NCBI GenBank assembly: GCA_027488965.1
Contig: JAIYAO010000008.1
Span: forward strand, 1 to 49,174
Length of the DNA: 49,174 nucleotides
Source: Alphaproteobacteria bacterium
GTDB taxonomy: Bacteria > Pseudomonadota > Alphaproteobacteria > Caulobacterales > Aquidulcibacteraceae
Direction of reading: 5' to 3'
Below the pieces are notes generated by a model. That model was not told where the DNA came from. It saw only the letters and a program-made list of their open reading frames with translations, and did not search any database. Position numbers and translations under genes: made by a program. Numbering within the stretch: the first letter of the stretch is position 1; each line of letters begins with the position of its first letter. Below, piece by piece: positions 10,047 through 19,531 of this stretch.

Positions 10047-10778
10047 GTGCTGGCGCTGCAGCGCTTCTACGGCGCGCGTCTCGGCGAGATTGCGCGTGCG
10101 GCGGCGCTGCGGCGCATCGAGGCGCTGTGGCCCAGCTGCGGCGGCCTCGATGTGCTCGGCGTCGGCTACGCGCCGCCCTATCTGGAGCCCTTCCGCGCCG
10201 ATGCGCGCCGTGCCGTGGCGTTCATGCCGGCGGCGCAGGGCGCCGAGCGCTGGCCCGCCAGCGGCGGCGTCGCCACGGTGCTGGGGGAGGAGACGCGGTT
10301 GCCCTTTGCGGATGCCGTGTTCGACCGCGCGATCCTCGTGCACGCGCTGGAGGAATCGGAGGCGCCGCGGGTGCTGCTGCGGGAGGTCTGGCGGGTGATG
10401 GCGCCGGAGGGCCGGCTCGTGGTGGTCGCCGCCAACCGGGCGGGCCTGTGGGCCCGCGCCGACGCCACGCCCTTTGGCCACGGCCGCCCGTTCTCGCGCC
10501 GCCAGCTGGCGGGGCTTTTGGGGGATGCGATGTTCGAGCCCACGGCCTCGGCCATCGCGCTGCATGCGCCGCCCGTCGACTGGGGGCCGCTCACGGCGCT
10601 GGCCGACGCCTTCGAGCGCGGCGGCGAGATCGTGCGCGCCCCGTTCGGGGGGCTCGTGCTGATGGAGGCGGTCAAGCGGCTCTACGCCTCCACGGCGAAG
10701 GCGGGGCGCAAGGTGCTGCTGGCGCGCGCGCCCGTGCGGGCGTCGTCGCCCTTGCGCAAGGACGATGCATCGGATTGA
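10047..10778 (+). CDS. Class I SAM-dependent methyltransferase (methyltransferase_11-like)
   Basis: ...LPFADAVFDRAILVHALEESEAPRVLLREVWRVMAPEGRLVVVAANRAGLWAR; methyltransferase post-motifs. Start uncertain (GTG 10047 or earlier). Confidence 0.82.
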   Translation: MLALQRFYGARLGEIARAAALRRIEALWPSCGGLDVLGVGYAPPYLEPFRADARRAVAFMPAAQGAERWPASGGVATVLGEETRLPFADAVFDRAILVHALEESEAPRVLLREVWRVMAPEGRLVVVAANRAGLWARADATPFGHGRPFSRRQLAGLLGDAMFEPTASAIALHAPPVDWGPLTALADAFERGGEIVRAPFGGLVLMEAVKRLYASTAKAGRKVLLARAPVRASSPLRKDDASD

Positions 10779-10786
10779 TTGCCGTC

Positions 10787-11128
10787 ATGAAACTCATCAC
10801 CGCGATCATCAAGCCCTCGCGGCTGGACCCCGTGCTCGATGCGTTGAAGGACGCGGGCGCCACGGGCCTCACCGTCACCGAAGTCCGCGGTTTCGGCCGC
10901 CAGAAGGGCAAGACGGAAGTGTATCGCGGCGCGGAATACGCGGTGAAACTGCTGCCCAAGATGAAGCTCGAAGTGGTCACCCCGGAAGATCGCGCCGACG
11001 CCATCGTGGAGGCGATCGCCGAAGCCGCCCGCAGCGGCAAGATCGGCGACGGCAAGATCTGGGTGTCGGAACTCGACTCCATCCTCCGCATCCGCACCGG
11101 CGAGCGGGACGAGAAGGCCGTCGACTAG
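10787..11128 (+). CDS. P-II family nitrogen regulator
   Basis: MKLITAIIKPSRLDPVLDALKDAGATGLTVTEVRGFGRQKGKTEVYRGAEYAVKLLPKMKLEVV: P-II with T-loop YRGAEY. Confidence 0.96.
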   Translation: MKLITAIIKPSRLDPVLDALKDAGATGLTVTEVRGFGRQKGKTEVYRGAEYAVKLLPKMKLEVVTPEDRADAIVEAIAEAARSGKIGDGKIWVSELDSILRIRTGERDEKAVD

Positions 11129-11178
11129 CGTTACCCCGGTGACGCGCGCGTGCAGGGCGTCGATGGGAGGTTTCGACC

Positions 11179-11544
11179 ATGCGCATGTCCAGGTCCGTTA
11201 ACGTCGCGCGCCTCTTGGCGCTGGCGCTGCTGTGTGCGGCCGCCGCCTGCACCCCGCCGCAACCTGCCGTCACTTCGGCGCCGGACGCGCTCCCCGCCGA
11301 CGCGCCGCCCGGCCTCGTCTACGCCGCGCAGCACTGCGCCAGCTGCCATGCCATCCGTGGCGACCAGCTGCGCTCGCCCCATCCCGGCGCCACGCCCTTC
11401 CGCACCATCGCCAACACGTCCGGCATGACGGGCTACGCGCTCACCGCGTGGATGCGCACGTCCCACCCCACCATGCCCAACGTCGTGGTCGAGTCCGATC
11501 GCATCGAAGAGGTGTGGGACTACATGGTCACGCTGAAGGAGTAG
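11179..11544 (+). CDS. Small c-type cytochrome lipoprotein
   Basis: CxxCH motif CASCH; signal/lipobox ALLCAAAAC. Confidence 0.85.
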   Translation: MRMSRSVNVARLLALALLCAAAACTPPQPAVTSAPDALPADAPPGLVYAAQHCASCHAIRGDQLRSPHPGATPFRTIANTSGMTGYALTAWMRTSHPTMPNVVVESDRIEEVWDYMVTLKE

Positions 11545-11554
11545 GGCCCTGCGC

Positions 11555-11938
11555 GTGTTCCGGCCGGCCGCCGCCTACACCGGCATCGCCTACGCGGCGG
11601 GCTTCCTGTTCGGCGTCGTGCGGACGCTGGTCGTGACGCCCGCGGTCGGCCCGCTCTATGCGGTGCTTCTTGAGGCGCCGCTGATGCTCGCGGTCAGCTG
11701 GCTGGCGTGCGGCTGGGTGATGCGGCGGTTCGCCGTGCCGCCTGCGGCGCGCGTGCGTCTTATCATCGGCGCGCTGGCGTTCGTCCTGCTGATGGGGGTC
11801 GAACTGGCGGTGGCGCTCGTCCTGTTTAACCAGACGCCGGCGACGATCGCGGCAGGGTTCGCCACCGCCGCGGGCCTCGTGGGCCTCGCCGCGCAGGCGG
11901 CGTTCGCGCTGATGCCGTGGCTGCGGACTATTCGATGA
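11555..11938 (+). CDS. Small hypothetical integral membrane protein
   Basis: 127 aa with about four hydrophobic segments; follows the cytochrome gene directly. Confidence 0.7.
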   Translation: MFRPAAAYTGIAYAAGFLFGVVRTLVVTPAVGPLYAVLLEAPLMLAVSWLACGWVMRRFAVPPAARVRLIIGALAFVLLMGVELAVALVLFNQTPATIAAGFATAAGLVGLAAQAAFALMPWLRTIR

Positions 11939-13208
11939 TGTCGGTGCGCAGCGTCCGCGCGGCGCGCCAGAAGTGGACCGCCGCCAGCGCCTGCGGGATC
12001 AAAAGCGCGGCCAGTCCCCAGCGCAGCGAGTCTGCGCCCACCAGCGGCGCAAGGCCCTCGCTCACCACGCCCACCAGCAGCGGCCCCACGCCAAGCCCCA
12101 CCAGCGTGGCCGTGGCGCTCTGCATCGCGGCGGCGCGGGCGCGGGCGTCGGCGGGCGTCATCCGCTGCAGCAGGGCGTAGCCGGGCGCCAGCGTCAAAGA
12201 CCGCAGGAACGCTTCGGTGGGGGAGGTGAACAGCAGCAGCAGCACCACCGGCGCGAACGCGCCGATCGCGCCGAACGGCAGCACCGCCGCCAGCGCGATG
12301 GCCGGCATCCACGCCAGCCAGCGCGTGTCGGTCTTTGCGAAGCGGTCCCCCAGATAGCCGCCCAGCCATGTGGCGATCAGCGCCGCCACTGCGCCGAGCG
12401 TGGCGAACACCGCGCCCGCCTGTCCCGGCGTCCACTCGAAGTAGCGCACCACGAACACGATGCCCCACGCGAGGCCGCCGTAGGACGCCGCAGACCCCCA
12501 CGCGCCCGCCAGCATCAGGTGGCGGAACGCGGGCTTCTTCAGCAGCGCGCGAAAGCCCGCGTCCTCCGCCACGCCTGGCGCGCGCGGCGTGGCGCGGCGC
12601 ACCGGCTCCGGCAGGCCGAACAGCACCAGCAGCGCCACCGCCATGCTCACGCCGCCCAGGATGAAGAACGCGTTGCGCCAGCCATAGGCGTCCGCCAGCG
12701 GCCCGCCGATGAACCCCGCCGCCGCCAGCCCCAGCGGCACGCCCATGGCGTACACGCCCAGCGCGCGGCCGCGCTTTTCAGGAGTCACGTAATCCGAAAT
12801 CAGCGCCTGCGCGCACGGATTGCAGCCCGCTTCCGCCACGCTCATGGTCATGCGCGCCACAGCGAGCTGCGTGAAGCTGGCGGCGAAGCCCGCGGCGCCC
12901 GTCAGCGCACCCCACACCAGCGCGCAGGCCGCGAGGATCCGCACACGGTGCCAGCGGTCCGCCATCCACGCGATGGGCAAGGCCGCCGCCGAGTACAGCA
13001 CCGCAAACAGCGGCCCCGTGAGCAGGCCCAGCTGCGTGTCCGACAGGCCGAGTTCAAGCCGGATCGGCTCCGCCACGATCGCCAGCAGCTGGCGGTCGAG
13101 CAGGTTGAGCGACCACGCCGCGGTCAGCACGAACAGACAGAAATTGACGCGGCCGGGCGACAATTCCTGCGCGGGCGCGGCTGCGCCCTGCGCGCCGATG
13201 ACGGTCAT
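11928..13208 (-). CDS. MFS transporter (spinster-like)
   Basis: NLLDRQLLAIVAEPIRLELGLSDTQLGLLTG...ALISDYVTPEKRGRALGVYAMGVPLG; 12-TM MFS pattern. Confidence 0.93.
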   Translation of the reverse strand: MTVIGAQGAAAPAQELSPGRVNFCLFVLTAAWSLNLLDRQLLAIVAEPIRLELGLSDTQLGLLTGPLFAVLYSAAALPIAWMADRWHRVRILAACALVWGALTGAAGFAASFTQLAVARMTMSVAEAGCNPCAQALISDYVTPEKRGRALGVYAMGVPLGLAAAGFIGGPLADAYGWRNAFFILGGVSMAVALLVLFGLPEPVRRATPRAPGVAEDAGFRALLKKPAFRHLMLAGAWGSAASYGGLAWGIVFVVRYFEWTPGQAGAVFATLGAVAALIATWLGGYLGDRFAKTDTRWLAWMPAIALAAVLPFGAIGAFAPVVLLLLFTSPTEAFLRSLTLAPGYALLQRMTPADARARAAAMQSATATLVGLGVGPLLVGVVSEGLAPLVGADSLRWGLAALLIPQALAAVHFWRAARTLRTDIIE

Positions 13209-13320
13209 GCGGGTGCTCCTCCGGCGGCGCGGTGGGAGCCCGCGCTCTTGTGGAGGTCAGTGTTTCATCGGCAGGGGAGGGCGGCAAGCCGTTCCCGTAG
13301 GGCGCCCCCGCGCGTGCGCC

Positions 13321-14091
13321 TCAGAAGTTCACGCGGTTCGAGATCGCGCCGTCGACGACCAGGTTCGAACCGGTGGTGTAGCTGGAGACGGGGCTGGCCA
13401 GGAACACCGCGGCGTTGGCGATTTCCTGCGCCGTCGCGCAGCGCCCGGTGGGATTGCGCGCCAGCTGCTTCTTGAAGAAGTCCGGCATGTTGGTCTCCAC
13501 CATGTGCCACACGCCGCCCTCGAAATAGACCATGCCGGGCGAGACCACGTTCACGCGGATGCCGGCCCTGGCGTGCTGGCGCGCCAGCCCCTTGGCCATG
13601 TGGATCAGCGAGGCCTTCACCGGCCCGTAGGAGTCCGCCATCTCCGCCACCGCCGCCGAGATGGAGGCGATGATGACGAAGGCGGCGTCGCCCTTCGCCG
13701 TGGCGGCGTCGGCCAGCATCGGCTGCGCGGCTTCGAAGGCGTTGACGGCGCCCAGCACGTCGAGCCGGAAGTTCTGCTCCCAGGCGGACACGTCGTTGCC
13801 CTGCGCCATGGCGCCGGCGTTGGAGACGAGGATGTCGATGCCGCCCAGCTCAGCGCCCGCCGTGGCGATCCACGCCTTCAGCGCGGCCCCGTCCATGATG
13901 TCCACGCTGGCGCCCGTCGCGTTCACGCCGAAGCCCTTCAGCGCCGCCACGGTCTCGGCCACCTGGCCGGCGTTGCGCGCGCATACGGCGACATCCGCGC
14001 CTTCCTTCGCCAGCGTGTCGGCGATCGCGCGCCCGATGCCACGGGTGCCGCCAAGGATGACGGCCTTCTTGCCTTTGAGTCCGAGATCCAT
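13321..14091 (-). CDS. SDR family NAD(P)-dependent oxidoreductase
   Basis: KAVILGGTRGIGRAIAD...ILVSNAGA...SYGPVKASLIHMAKGLARQHA; Rossmann TGxxxGxG-like motif, NAG, YxxxK. Confidence 0.93.
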   Translation of the reverse strand: MDLGLKGKKAVILGGTRGIGRAIADTLAKEGADVAVCARNAGQVAETVAALKGFGVNATGASVDIMDGAALKAWIATAGAELGGIDILVSNAGAMAQGNDVSAWEQNFRLDVLGAVNAFEAAQPMLADAATAKGDAAFVIIASISAAVAEMADSYGPVKASLIHMAKGLARQHARAGIRVNVVSPGMVYFEGGVWHMVETNMPDFFKKQLARNPTGRCATAQEIANAAVFLASPVSSYTTGSNLVVDGAISNRVNF

Positions 14092-14171
14092 GGTGTCCTC
14101 CGGCGCGAGAATCCGCGACTTTTGTAGATTGCGCTTCTGATCTAGACTGGTTCCGTCCGTGGGGGAACGCC

Positions 14172-15416
14172 GTGTTCAGACAACTCCTTCTCGTCGCCGC
14201 AGGGCTGATTCTCGCGCTCCTGCCCGCCAGCGCCCAGCAGGCGCCGCGCCGCGTGGCGCTGATCATCGCCAACGCCACCTATGCCGGGTACCGGCCGCTA
14301 CCGAACACCACCGTCGATGCGGGGCTCGTGGAGGCGGCGTTGCGCCGCGTAGGCTTCGAGGTGCAGAAGCAGACCGATCTCGGCATCGGCCAGATGCGCA
14401 CCGCGCTCGGCGCGTTTCAGACGCGCGCGCAGGGGGCGGATGTGGCGCTGGTGTACTACGCCGGCCACGGCATGGAGGCGGGGGGCAAGAACTGGCTGAT
14501 CCCCACCGACGCACGCCTCGCCACCGACGCCGAACTCGATTTCCAGGCCATCGAAGCCAACCTCGTGATCCGCGCCGCCGGCGGCGCGAAGGCGCGCATA
14601 GTCGTGCTCGACGCATGTCGGGACAATCCGTTCGCTGCGCGAATGCGAGGCACGGGCGTGTATCGCGTGACGCGCAGCACCGGGGGTGGGCTTGGAGCGC
14701 TCGACGTGCAGGCTGCACGGGGAACGTTGCTGATGTACTCAGCCGCTAGCGGCGAATTGGCGGACGATGGCCCCATTGGTCGTGGGAGTCCGTTCGCACG
14801 AGCGTTCTCGCGCTTTATGCCGGAGCCCGGTGTGGAACTACGCGTTGCAGTGGGAAAGGTTGCGGACGCGGTGTACGCTGAGACTGGGCAGCGGCAGTTG
14901 CCATTCACAACGACCAGCCTATCCGGAAATGAGGTGTTTCTGGCTGGTCCACCCGCAGACTATGACGCTAGACAAGCAGAGGCGCTTTACTGGGCATCTT
15001 GTTGCGGTCCTGCGGCAACTGTTTCAGATCTCAACACCTACCTATCAAAGGTCAGTCGCCGCGAGTTGCCGGGATTGTACGCGGAGACAGCCCGGAGTCG
15101 GCTGCGGGCGGTTCAGTCTACAAAGGCGTCCGCAAAAGTGCCCCAGGCCTCGCCCGAACGAAGCCGACTCTTGGGGACTTGGGAAGGGCAAGGCTTGTCT
15201 TGTTGGTCAGGAACGCTGCGCATTCGTCAAGAGAATGGGCGCCTCAGACTTCTAAAGAAAAATCTGAACATTCCAGATTTCATATCGCATGATATTGTGA
15301 TCGCTGATGCCAACACCTTTAGTGCGGGATGGTCGCGCTTCGAATTCGTGGGCGCGGATCGTGTTCGCGAATACCAGCTTGGAATTCCGGGTTGTGTCTA
15401 CCGGCGTTCAGCGTGA
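14172..15416 (+). CDS. Caspase-like (peptidase C14) family protein
   Basis: RRVALIIANATYAGYRPLPNTTVDA...VALVYYAGHGMEAGGKNWLIPTDA...IVVLDACRDNPFA: His (YYAGHG) and Cys (DACRDNPF) dyad. Confidence 0.92.
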   Translation: MFRQLLLVAAGLILALLPASAQQAPRRVALIIANATYAGYRPLPNTTVDAGLVEAALRRVGFEVQKQTDLGIGQMRTALGAFQTRAQGADVALVYYAGHGMEAGGKNWLIPTDARLATDAELDFQAIEANLVIRAAGGAKARIVVLDACRDNPFAARMRGTGVYRVTRSTGGGLGALDVQAARGTLLMYSAASGELADDGPIGRGSPFARAFSRFMPEPGVELRVAVGKVADAVYAETGQRQLPFTTTSLSGNEVFLAGPPADYDARQAEALYWASCCGPAATVSDLNTYLSKVSRRELPGLYAETARSRLRAVQSTKASAKVPQASPERSRLLGTWEGQGLSCWSGTLRIRQENGRLRLLKKNLNIPDFISHDIVIADANTFSAGWSRFEFVGADRVREYQLGIPGCVYRRSA

Positions 15417-15445
15417 GCTTCACCGGTCTGTACAGTTGTACAACT

Positions 15446-16102
15446 TCACGCCCGCAGCGGCACCACGTCCGCGCTCGGCCGCGCCGCCGTCTCGCGCGCG
15501 CGCAGCACGAACACCACGTCCTCCGCAAACCAGTTGGCGCGCCACAGGATGCGCGCGAACGGGCCGCCCGCGTGGCCGCCGCTGATGGGGAAGGCGCGCT
15601 CCACCGTGAGGCCGAGGCTTTCCGACAACGCCGCGAAGTCGCGCACGGTGCACAGGTGGATGTTTTCCGTCTCGTGCCACGGCGCGGGCAGCGACGGGTT
15701 CACCGGCATCTTGCCGGTGAGCAGCAGCGCAAGCCGCGTGCGCCAGTGGCCGAAGTTCGGCAGCGAGACGATGACGCGGTCGCCGATGCGGGCGAGTTCG
15801 GTCAGCACCGCGCCGGGCCGGTGCACGGCCTGGATGGTCTTGGACAGGATCACGTAGTCGAAGCTCTGGTCGGGGAAGAACTGCAGGTCGCGGTCGGCGT
15901 CGCCCTGCACCACCGACAGGCCCTTGCCCACGCACGCGTTCACGCCCGCCTGGGACAACTCCATGCCGCGGCCCTTGACGCGCTTTTCCCGGATCAGCCG
16001 CTGCAGCAGCACGCCGTCGCCGCAGCCCACGTCGAGCACGCGCGCGTGCGCACGCACCTGGGAGACGATCACCTCGTAGTCGGCGCGCTGGGCGGGGGTC
16101 AT
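15446..16102 (-). CDS. metW: Methionine biosynthesis protein MetW
   Basis: VLDVGCGDGVLLQRLIREKRVKGRGMELSQAGVNACVGKGLSVVQGDADRDL...FDYVILSKTIQAVHRP; MetW signature, directly downstream of metX. Confidence 0.96.
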   Translation of the reverse strand: MTPAQRADYEVIVSQVRAHARVLDVGCGDGVLLQRLIREKRVKGRGMELSQAGVNACVGKGLSVVQGDADRDLQFFPDQSFDYVILSKTIQAVHRPGAVLTELARIGDRVIVSLPNFGHWRTRLALLLTGKMPVNPSLPAPWHETENIHLCTVRDFAALSESLGLTVERAFPISGGHAGGPFARILWRANWFAEDVVFVLRARETAARPSADVVPLRA

Positions 16103-16112
16103 GGGGCGCGCA

Positions 16113-17318
16113 TCACCGCCGCACGCCCGCCGGCAGGCCGCGCGCGCTCGCCGCGGAATCGATGAAGCCCGCCAGCGCGTGTTCGAACGCAGGTTCTTCC
16201 AGGAGGAAGGCGTCGTGGCCCTTGTCGGTGTCGATCTCCACGTAGCTAGCCTCCGCGCCGGCGGCGATCAGCGCGCGCACGATGTGCTTTGCGCCCTCCG
16301 GCGGGTAGTGCCAGTCCGACGAGAAGGAGAAGGCGCAGAACTTCGTCTGGCTGTCGGCGAAGGCGTGGGGCAGCGCGCCGCCGAAATCGCCGGCGAGATC
16401 GAAGTAGTCCACCGCGCGGGTGATGTAGAGGTAGGAGTTGGCGTCGAAGCGGTCGACGAAGCTCTGGCCCTGGTGGCGCAGGTAGCTTTCCACCTGGAAG
16501 TCCGCATCGAAGCCGAACGAGATCTTGTCTCGCGCCTGCAGGGCGCGGTCGAACTTGCGGTGCAGCGCGCTCTCCGAGAGGTAGGTGATGTGCGCGGCCA
16601 TGCGCGCCACCGCCAGCCCCTTCGACGGGCGCACGCCCTCGGCCAGATAGTCGCCGCCGCGCCAGTCCGGATCGGCCATGATGGCCTGGCGGCCCACCTC
16701 GTAGAACGCGATGTTCTGGGCGCTGTGGCGCGCCGCCGTGGCGATGGGGCAGCAGGCGAACACGCGCCGGGGATACGCCGCCGCCCACTGCAGCGCCTGC
16801 ATGCCGCCGATGGAGCCGCCGATGACGCAGAACAGCTCCTCGATGCCCAGCGCCTCCACCAGCATCGCCTGCGCGCGCACCATGTCGGGCACGGTGAACA
16901 CGGGGAACCGCAAGCCCCACGGCCGCCCGTCCTCGTGAAACGACGCGGGCCCGGACGTGCCCATGCAGCCGCCGAGCACGTTCGCGCAGATCACGAAGAA
17001 GCGGTTGGTGTCGATCGGCTTGCCCGGCCCCACGATGCGCGGCCACCAGGCCGGACGCCCCGTCACGGGGTTGGAGGACGCCACATACTGGTCGCCCGTC
17101 AGCGCGTGACACACGAGCACCGCGTTGGATTTGTCCGCCGCAAGCTCGCCGTAGGTCTCGTAGCCGATGGTGAGGCCGGAGAGCTTCTCGCCGTTGGAGA
17201 ACTGCAGCGGCTGGTCGGGGCCGAACGTGATGGTGCGCAGGCCGCCGGCGGAGGACCAGGAACGCAAGGGTGAGGGGGCGCGAGTCATTCCTGCCTCGAT
17301 AGCACGCGTCGCGCGCAT
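16113..17318 (-). CDS. metX: Homoserine O-acetyltransferase / O-succinyltransferase (MetX)
   Basis: [32 protein letters not shown]...[21 protein letters not shown]...[10 protein letters not shown]; alpha/beta hydrolase MetX. ATG at 17318 has ggagggg RBS; ATG 17288 is an alternative. Confidence 0.95.
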   Translation of the reverse strand: MRATRAIEAGMTRAPSPLRSWSSAGGLRTITFGPDQPLQFSNGEKLSGLTIGYETYGELAADKSNAVLVCHALTGDQYVASSNPVTGRPAWWPRIVGPGKPIDTNRFFVICANVLGGCMGTSGPASFHEDGRPWGLRFPVFTVPDMVRAQAMLVEALGIEELFCVIGGSIGGMQALQWAAAYPRRVFACCPIATAARHSAQNIAFYEVGRQAIMADPDWRGGDYLAEGVRPSKGLAVARMAAHITYLSESALHRKFDRALQARDKISFGFDADFQVESYLRHQGQSFVDRFDANSYLYITRAVDYFDLAGDFGGALPHAFADSQTKFCAFSFSSDWHYPPEGAKHIVRALIAAGAEASYVEIDTDKGHDAFLLEEPAFEHALAGFIDSAASARGLPAGVRR

Positions 17319-17394
17319 TTCACCCCTCCCGAAGTGAACACAGTTCCCAAGGTTGCGCGGGGGCGCTCCATGGGGTGCACTGAGATTCGTGACC

Positions 17395-18228
17395 ATGTCC
17401 GAGACGCCTCCCCCGGAGGGCCCCATGGAGGCCGCCGCCGACGCCGACGCCCTCGCGGCGGCGCGCGCGGCCATCGATTCCATCGACGACCGCCTGCTGG
17501 CGCTGGTGGCGGAGCGGGCCGGCCTCGCCGCGCGCATCGCCGCCGCCAAGGGCGCGGTGGACGGCTCGCCCTTGCGTCCCGCCCGGGAAGTCGCGCTCCT
17601 GCGCCGCCTCGTGGGCCAGGCGCCCGCGGGCGTCGATCCCGCGCTGATCGTGGAACTCTGGCGCGCCCTGATGGCCGACAACCTGCGCCGGCAGAAGTGC
17701 GTGGAGGTGTTCACCGGCGGCGCGCCCGATCAGGTGCGGCTGTTCGACCTCGCGCGCCGTCACTTCGGCGACGGCGCCCGGATCACGCGGCTGGAAGACG
17801 CCCGCACCACGCTCAACCGCATGGTCGATACGCCGGCGGCGGCGGCGGTGCTGCCGTTTCCCGGCAAGTCGGGCGCGGGCGGCTGGTGGCCGATCCTGTC
17901 GGAACGCCGCTTCCACGACACCCAGCTCGTGGCTGTGCTGCCGATGCGCGACGACGGGCAGGAGCCGGAGGCGGCCGTCATCACGCGCGGCGCGCCGCTG
18001 GAGCCCACCGGCAAGGATGCGACACTGCTGATCGCCTTCGATCCCCATCACCGGCTGGTGCGCGGCTTGAATGAGGCGGCGCTTGCGGGCAAGGAGGTCG
18101 CCCGCGCGAACGCCTCGGTGCTGGTGCACTTCGAGACGTTCGTGGGGCCCAGCGATCCGCGTCTGGTCGCCCTCGCCAGGGCGGGCCTCGATGGCCCGCG
18201 CATCGTGGGATGCTATGCGCGCGTCTAG
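17395..18228 (+). CDS. Chorismate mutase with C-terminal extension
   Basis: [32 protein letters not shown]...[13 protein letters not shown]: AroQ-type chorismate mutase domain, then about 180 aa extension. Confidence 0.9.
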   Translation: MSETPPPEGPMEAAADADALAAARAAIDSIDDRLLALVAERAGLAARIAAAKGAVDGSPLRPAREVALLRRLVGQAPAGVDPALIVELWRALMADNLRRQKCVEVFTGGAPDQVRLFDLARRHFGDGARITRLEDARTTLNRMVDTPAAAAVLPFPGKSGAGGWWPILSERRFHDTQLVAVLPMRDDGQEPEAAVITRGAPLEPTGKDATLLIAFDPHHRLVRGLNEAALAGKEVARANASVLVHFETFVGPSDPRLVALARAGLDGPRIVGCYARV

Positions 18229-18258
18229 AACAGCGTAGCGCGTGAAGGTCAGACATCC

Positions 18259-19335
18259 ATGACGCCCCGGCCGCTTCCCGGCATTCTCGACATCCAGCCC
18301 TACAAGGGCGGTGAATCCGTCATCCCGGGCGTGGCGAAGCCCGTGAAGCTCGCCTCCAACGAAAACCCGCTCGGTGCGAGCGCCGCAGCCCAAGCCGCCT
18401 TCGTGGAGGCGGCGGCCTCGCTGCAGCTCTACCCCGATGGTTCTGCGGCCGCGCTGCGCCGCGCCATCGCCGCGCGCTACGGCCTCGATGCGGACCGCAT
18501 CGTGTGCGGCGCCGGTTCCGACGAGATCTTCCAGCTGCTCGGCCGCGCCTATCTCGCGCCGGGCGATGAGATCGTGCAGTCGCAGTATGCGTTCCTCGTC
18601 TATCGCCTTGTGGCGCAGGCCGCCGGCGCCGTGGTGCGCTCCGCGCCCGACAGGGATTTCACCGTCGATGTGGACGCCATGCTCGCGGCGGTGACGGACA
18701 AGACCAAGATCGTCTTCCTCGCCAATCCCAACAATCCCACGGGAACCTACCTGCCCGTGCAGGAGGTGCGTCGCCTCCACGCGGGTCTGCCGGGCCATGT
18801 GTTGCTCGTGCTCGATGCGGCCTACGCGGAGTACGTGAAGAAGAACGACTACGCCGCGGGCGTCGAACTCGTCTCCGAGTTCGACAATGTGCTGATGACG
18901 CGCACGTTCTCCAAGATTCACGGGCTCGCCGCGCTGCGGCTCGGCTGGGCCTACGGGCCCGCCGGCGTGATCGACGTGCTCAACCGCGTGCGCGGGCCGT
19001 TCAACGTCTCGGCGCCGGCGATGAAGGCGGGCATAGCGGCCATCGAGGATACGGCCTTCGCCGAACGCTCCGCCGAACACAACGCCGCGGAACTCGCGCG
19101 GGTGTCGGCGGCGCTCGAGAAGCTCGGGTTCAACGTCACGCAGAGCGTGGCGAACTTCCTGCTGATCCACCTGCCGCCCGGCAAGGCGGACGCCGCGGAC
19201 GCCTTCATCCGGTCCCGCGGCTTCATCCTGCGCGCGTTGAAGGCCTACGGCCTGCCGGACGCGCTGCGGCTCTCGATCGGCACAGCGGCGGAGAACGACG
19301 GCGTGCTGGCGGCGTTTGCGGATCTCCCGCGGTGA
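18259..19335 (+). CDS. hisC: Histidinol-phosphate / aromatic aminotransferase (HisC family)
   Basis: VKLASNENPLGAS...IVCGAGSDEIFQLLGRAYLAPGDEIVQSQYAFLVY...FLANPNNPTGTYLP...TRTFSKIHGLAALRLGWAYGP. Confidence 0.94.
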   Translation: MTPRPLPGILDIQPYKGGESVIPGVAKPVKLASNENPLGASAAAQAAFVEAAASLQLYPDGSAAALRRAIAARYGLDADRIVCGAGSDEIFQLLGRAYLAPGDEIVQSQYAFLVYRLVAQAAGAVVRSAPDRDFTVDVDAMLAAVTDKTKIVFLANPNNPTGTYLPVQEVRRLHAGLPGHVLLVLDAAYAEYVKKNDYAAGVELVSEFDNVLMTRTFSKIHGLAALRLGWAYGPAGVIDVLNRVRGPFNVSAPAMKAGIAAIEDTAFAERSAEHNAAELARVSAALEKLGFNVTQSVANFLLIHLPPGKADAADAFIRSRGFILRALKAYGLPDALRLSIGTAAENDGVLAAFADLPR

Positions 19336-19355
19336 GGCGCCGCAACGCCATCATC

Positions 19356-19506
19356 CTTCTCCCCCGCGAGGGAGAGAAGGTGGCCCAAGGCCGGATGAGG
19401 GGGCGGGCTGCAGGATCGCGCGCAGCCGCTACGTCGAACTCAATCCTGTGGGACGCCCCCTCATCCGGCCGCTTCGCGGCCACCTTCTCCCCCTCGCGGG
19501 GGAGAA
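19356..19506. repeat. MITE-like long inverted repeat between hisC and tyrC
   Basis: Left arm ttctcccccgcgagggagagaaggtggcc(caa)ggccggatgagggggcg; right arm is its reverse complement with one mismatch in the first 29 nt plus a small inner insertion. Confidence 0.85.
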
Positions 19507-19531
19507 TGGCTGGATCCACGGGGCGCACGCC

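Noticed and set aside
17289-17394. Possible SAM riboswitch upstream of metX
   Set aside because: I looked for SAM-II-type features known upstream of alphaproteobacterial metX/metA and could not identify the conserved pseudoknot sequence.
16113-17714. 533-aa version of MetX
   Set aside because: N-terminal extension is antisense to the chorismate mutase gene; a strong RBS supports a start at 17318.
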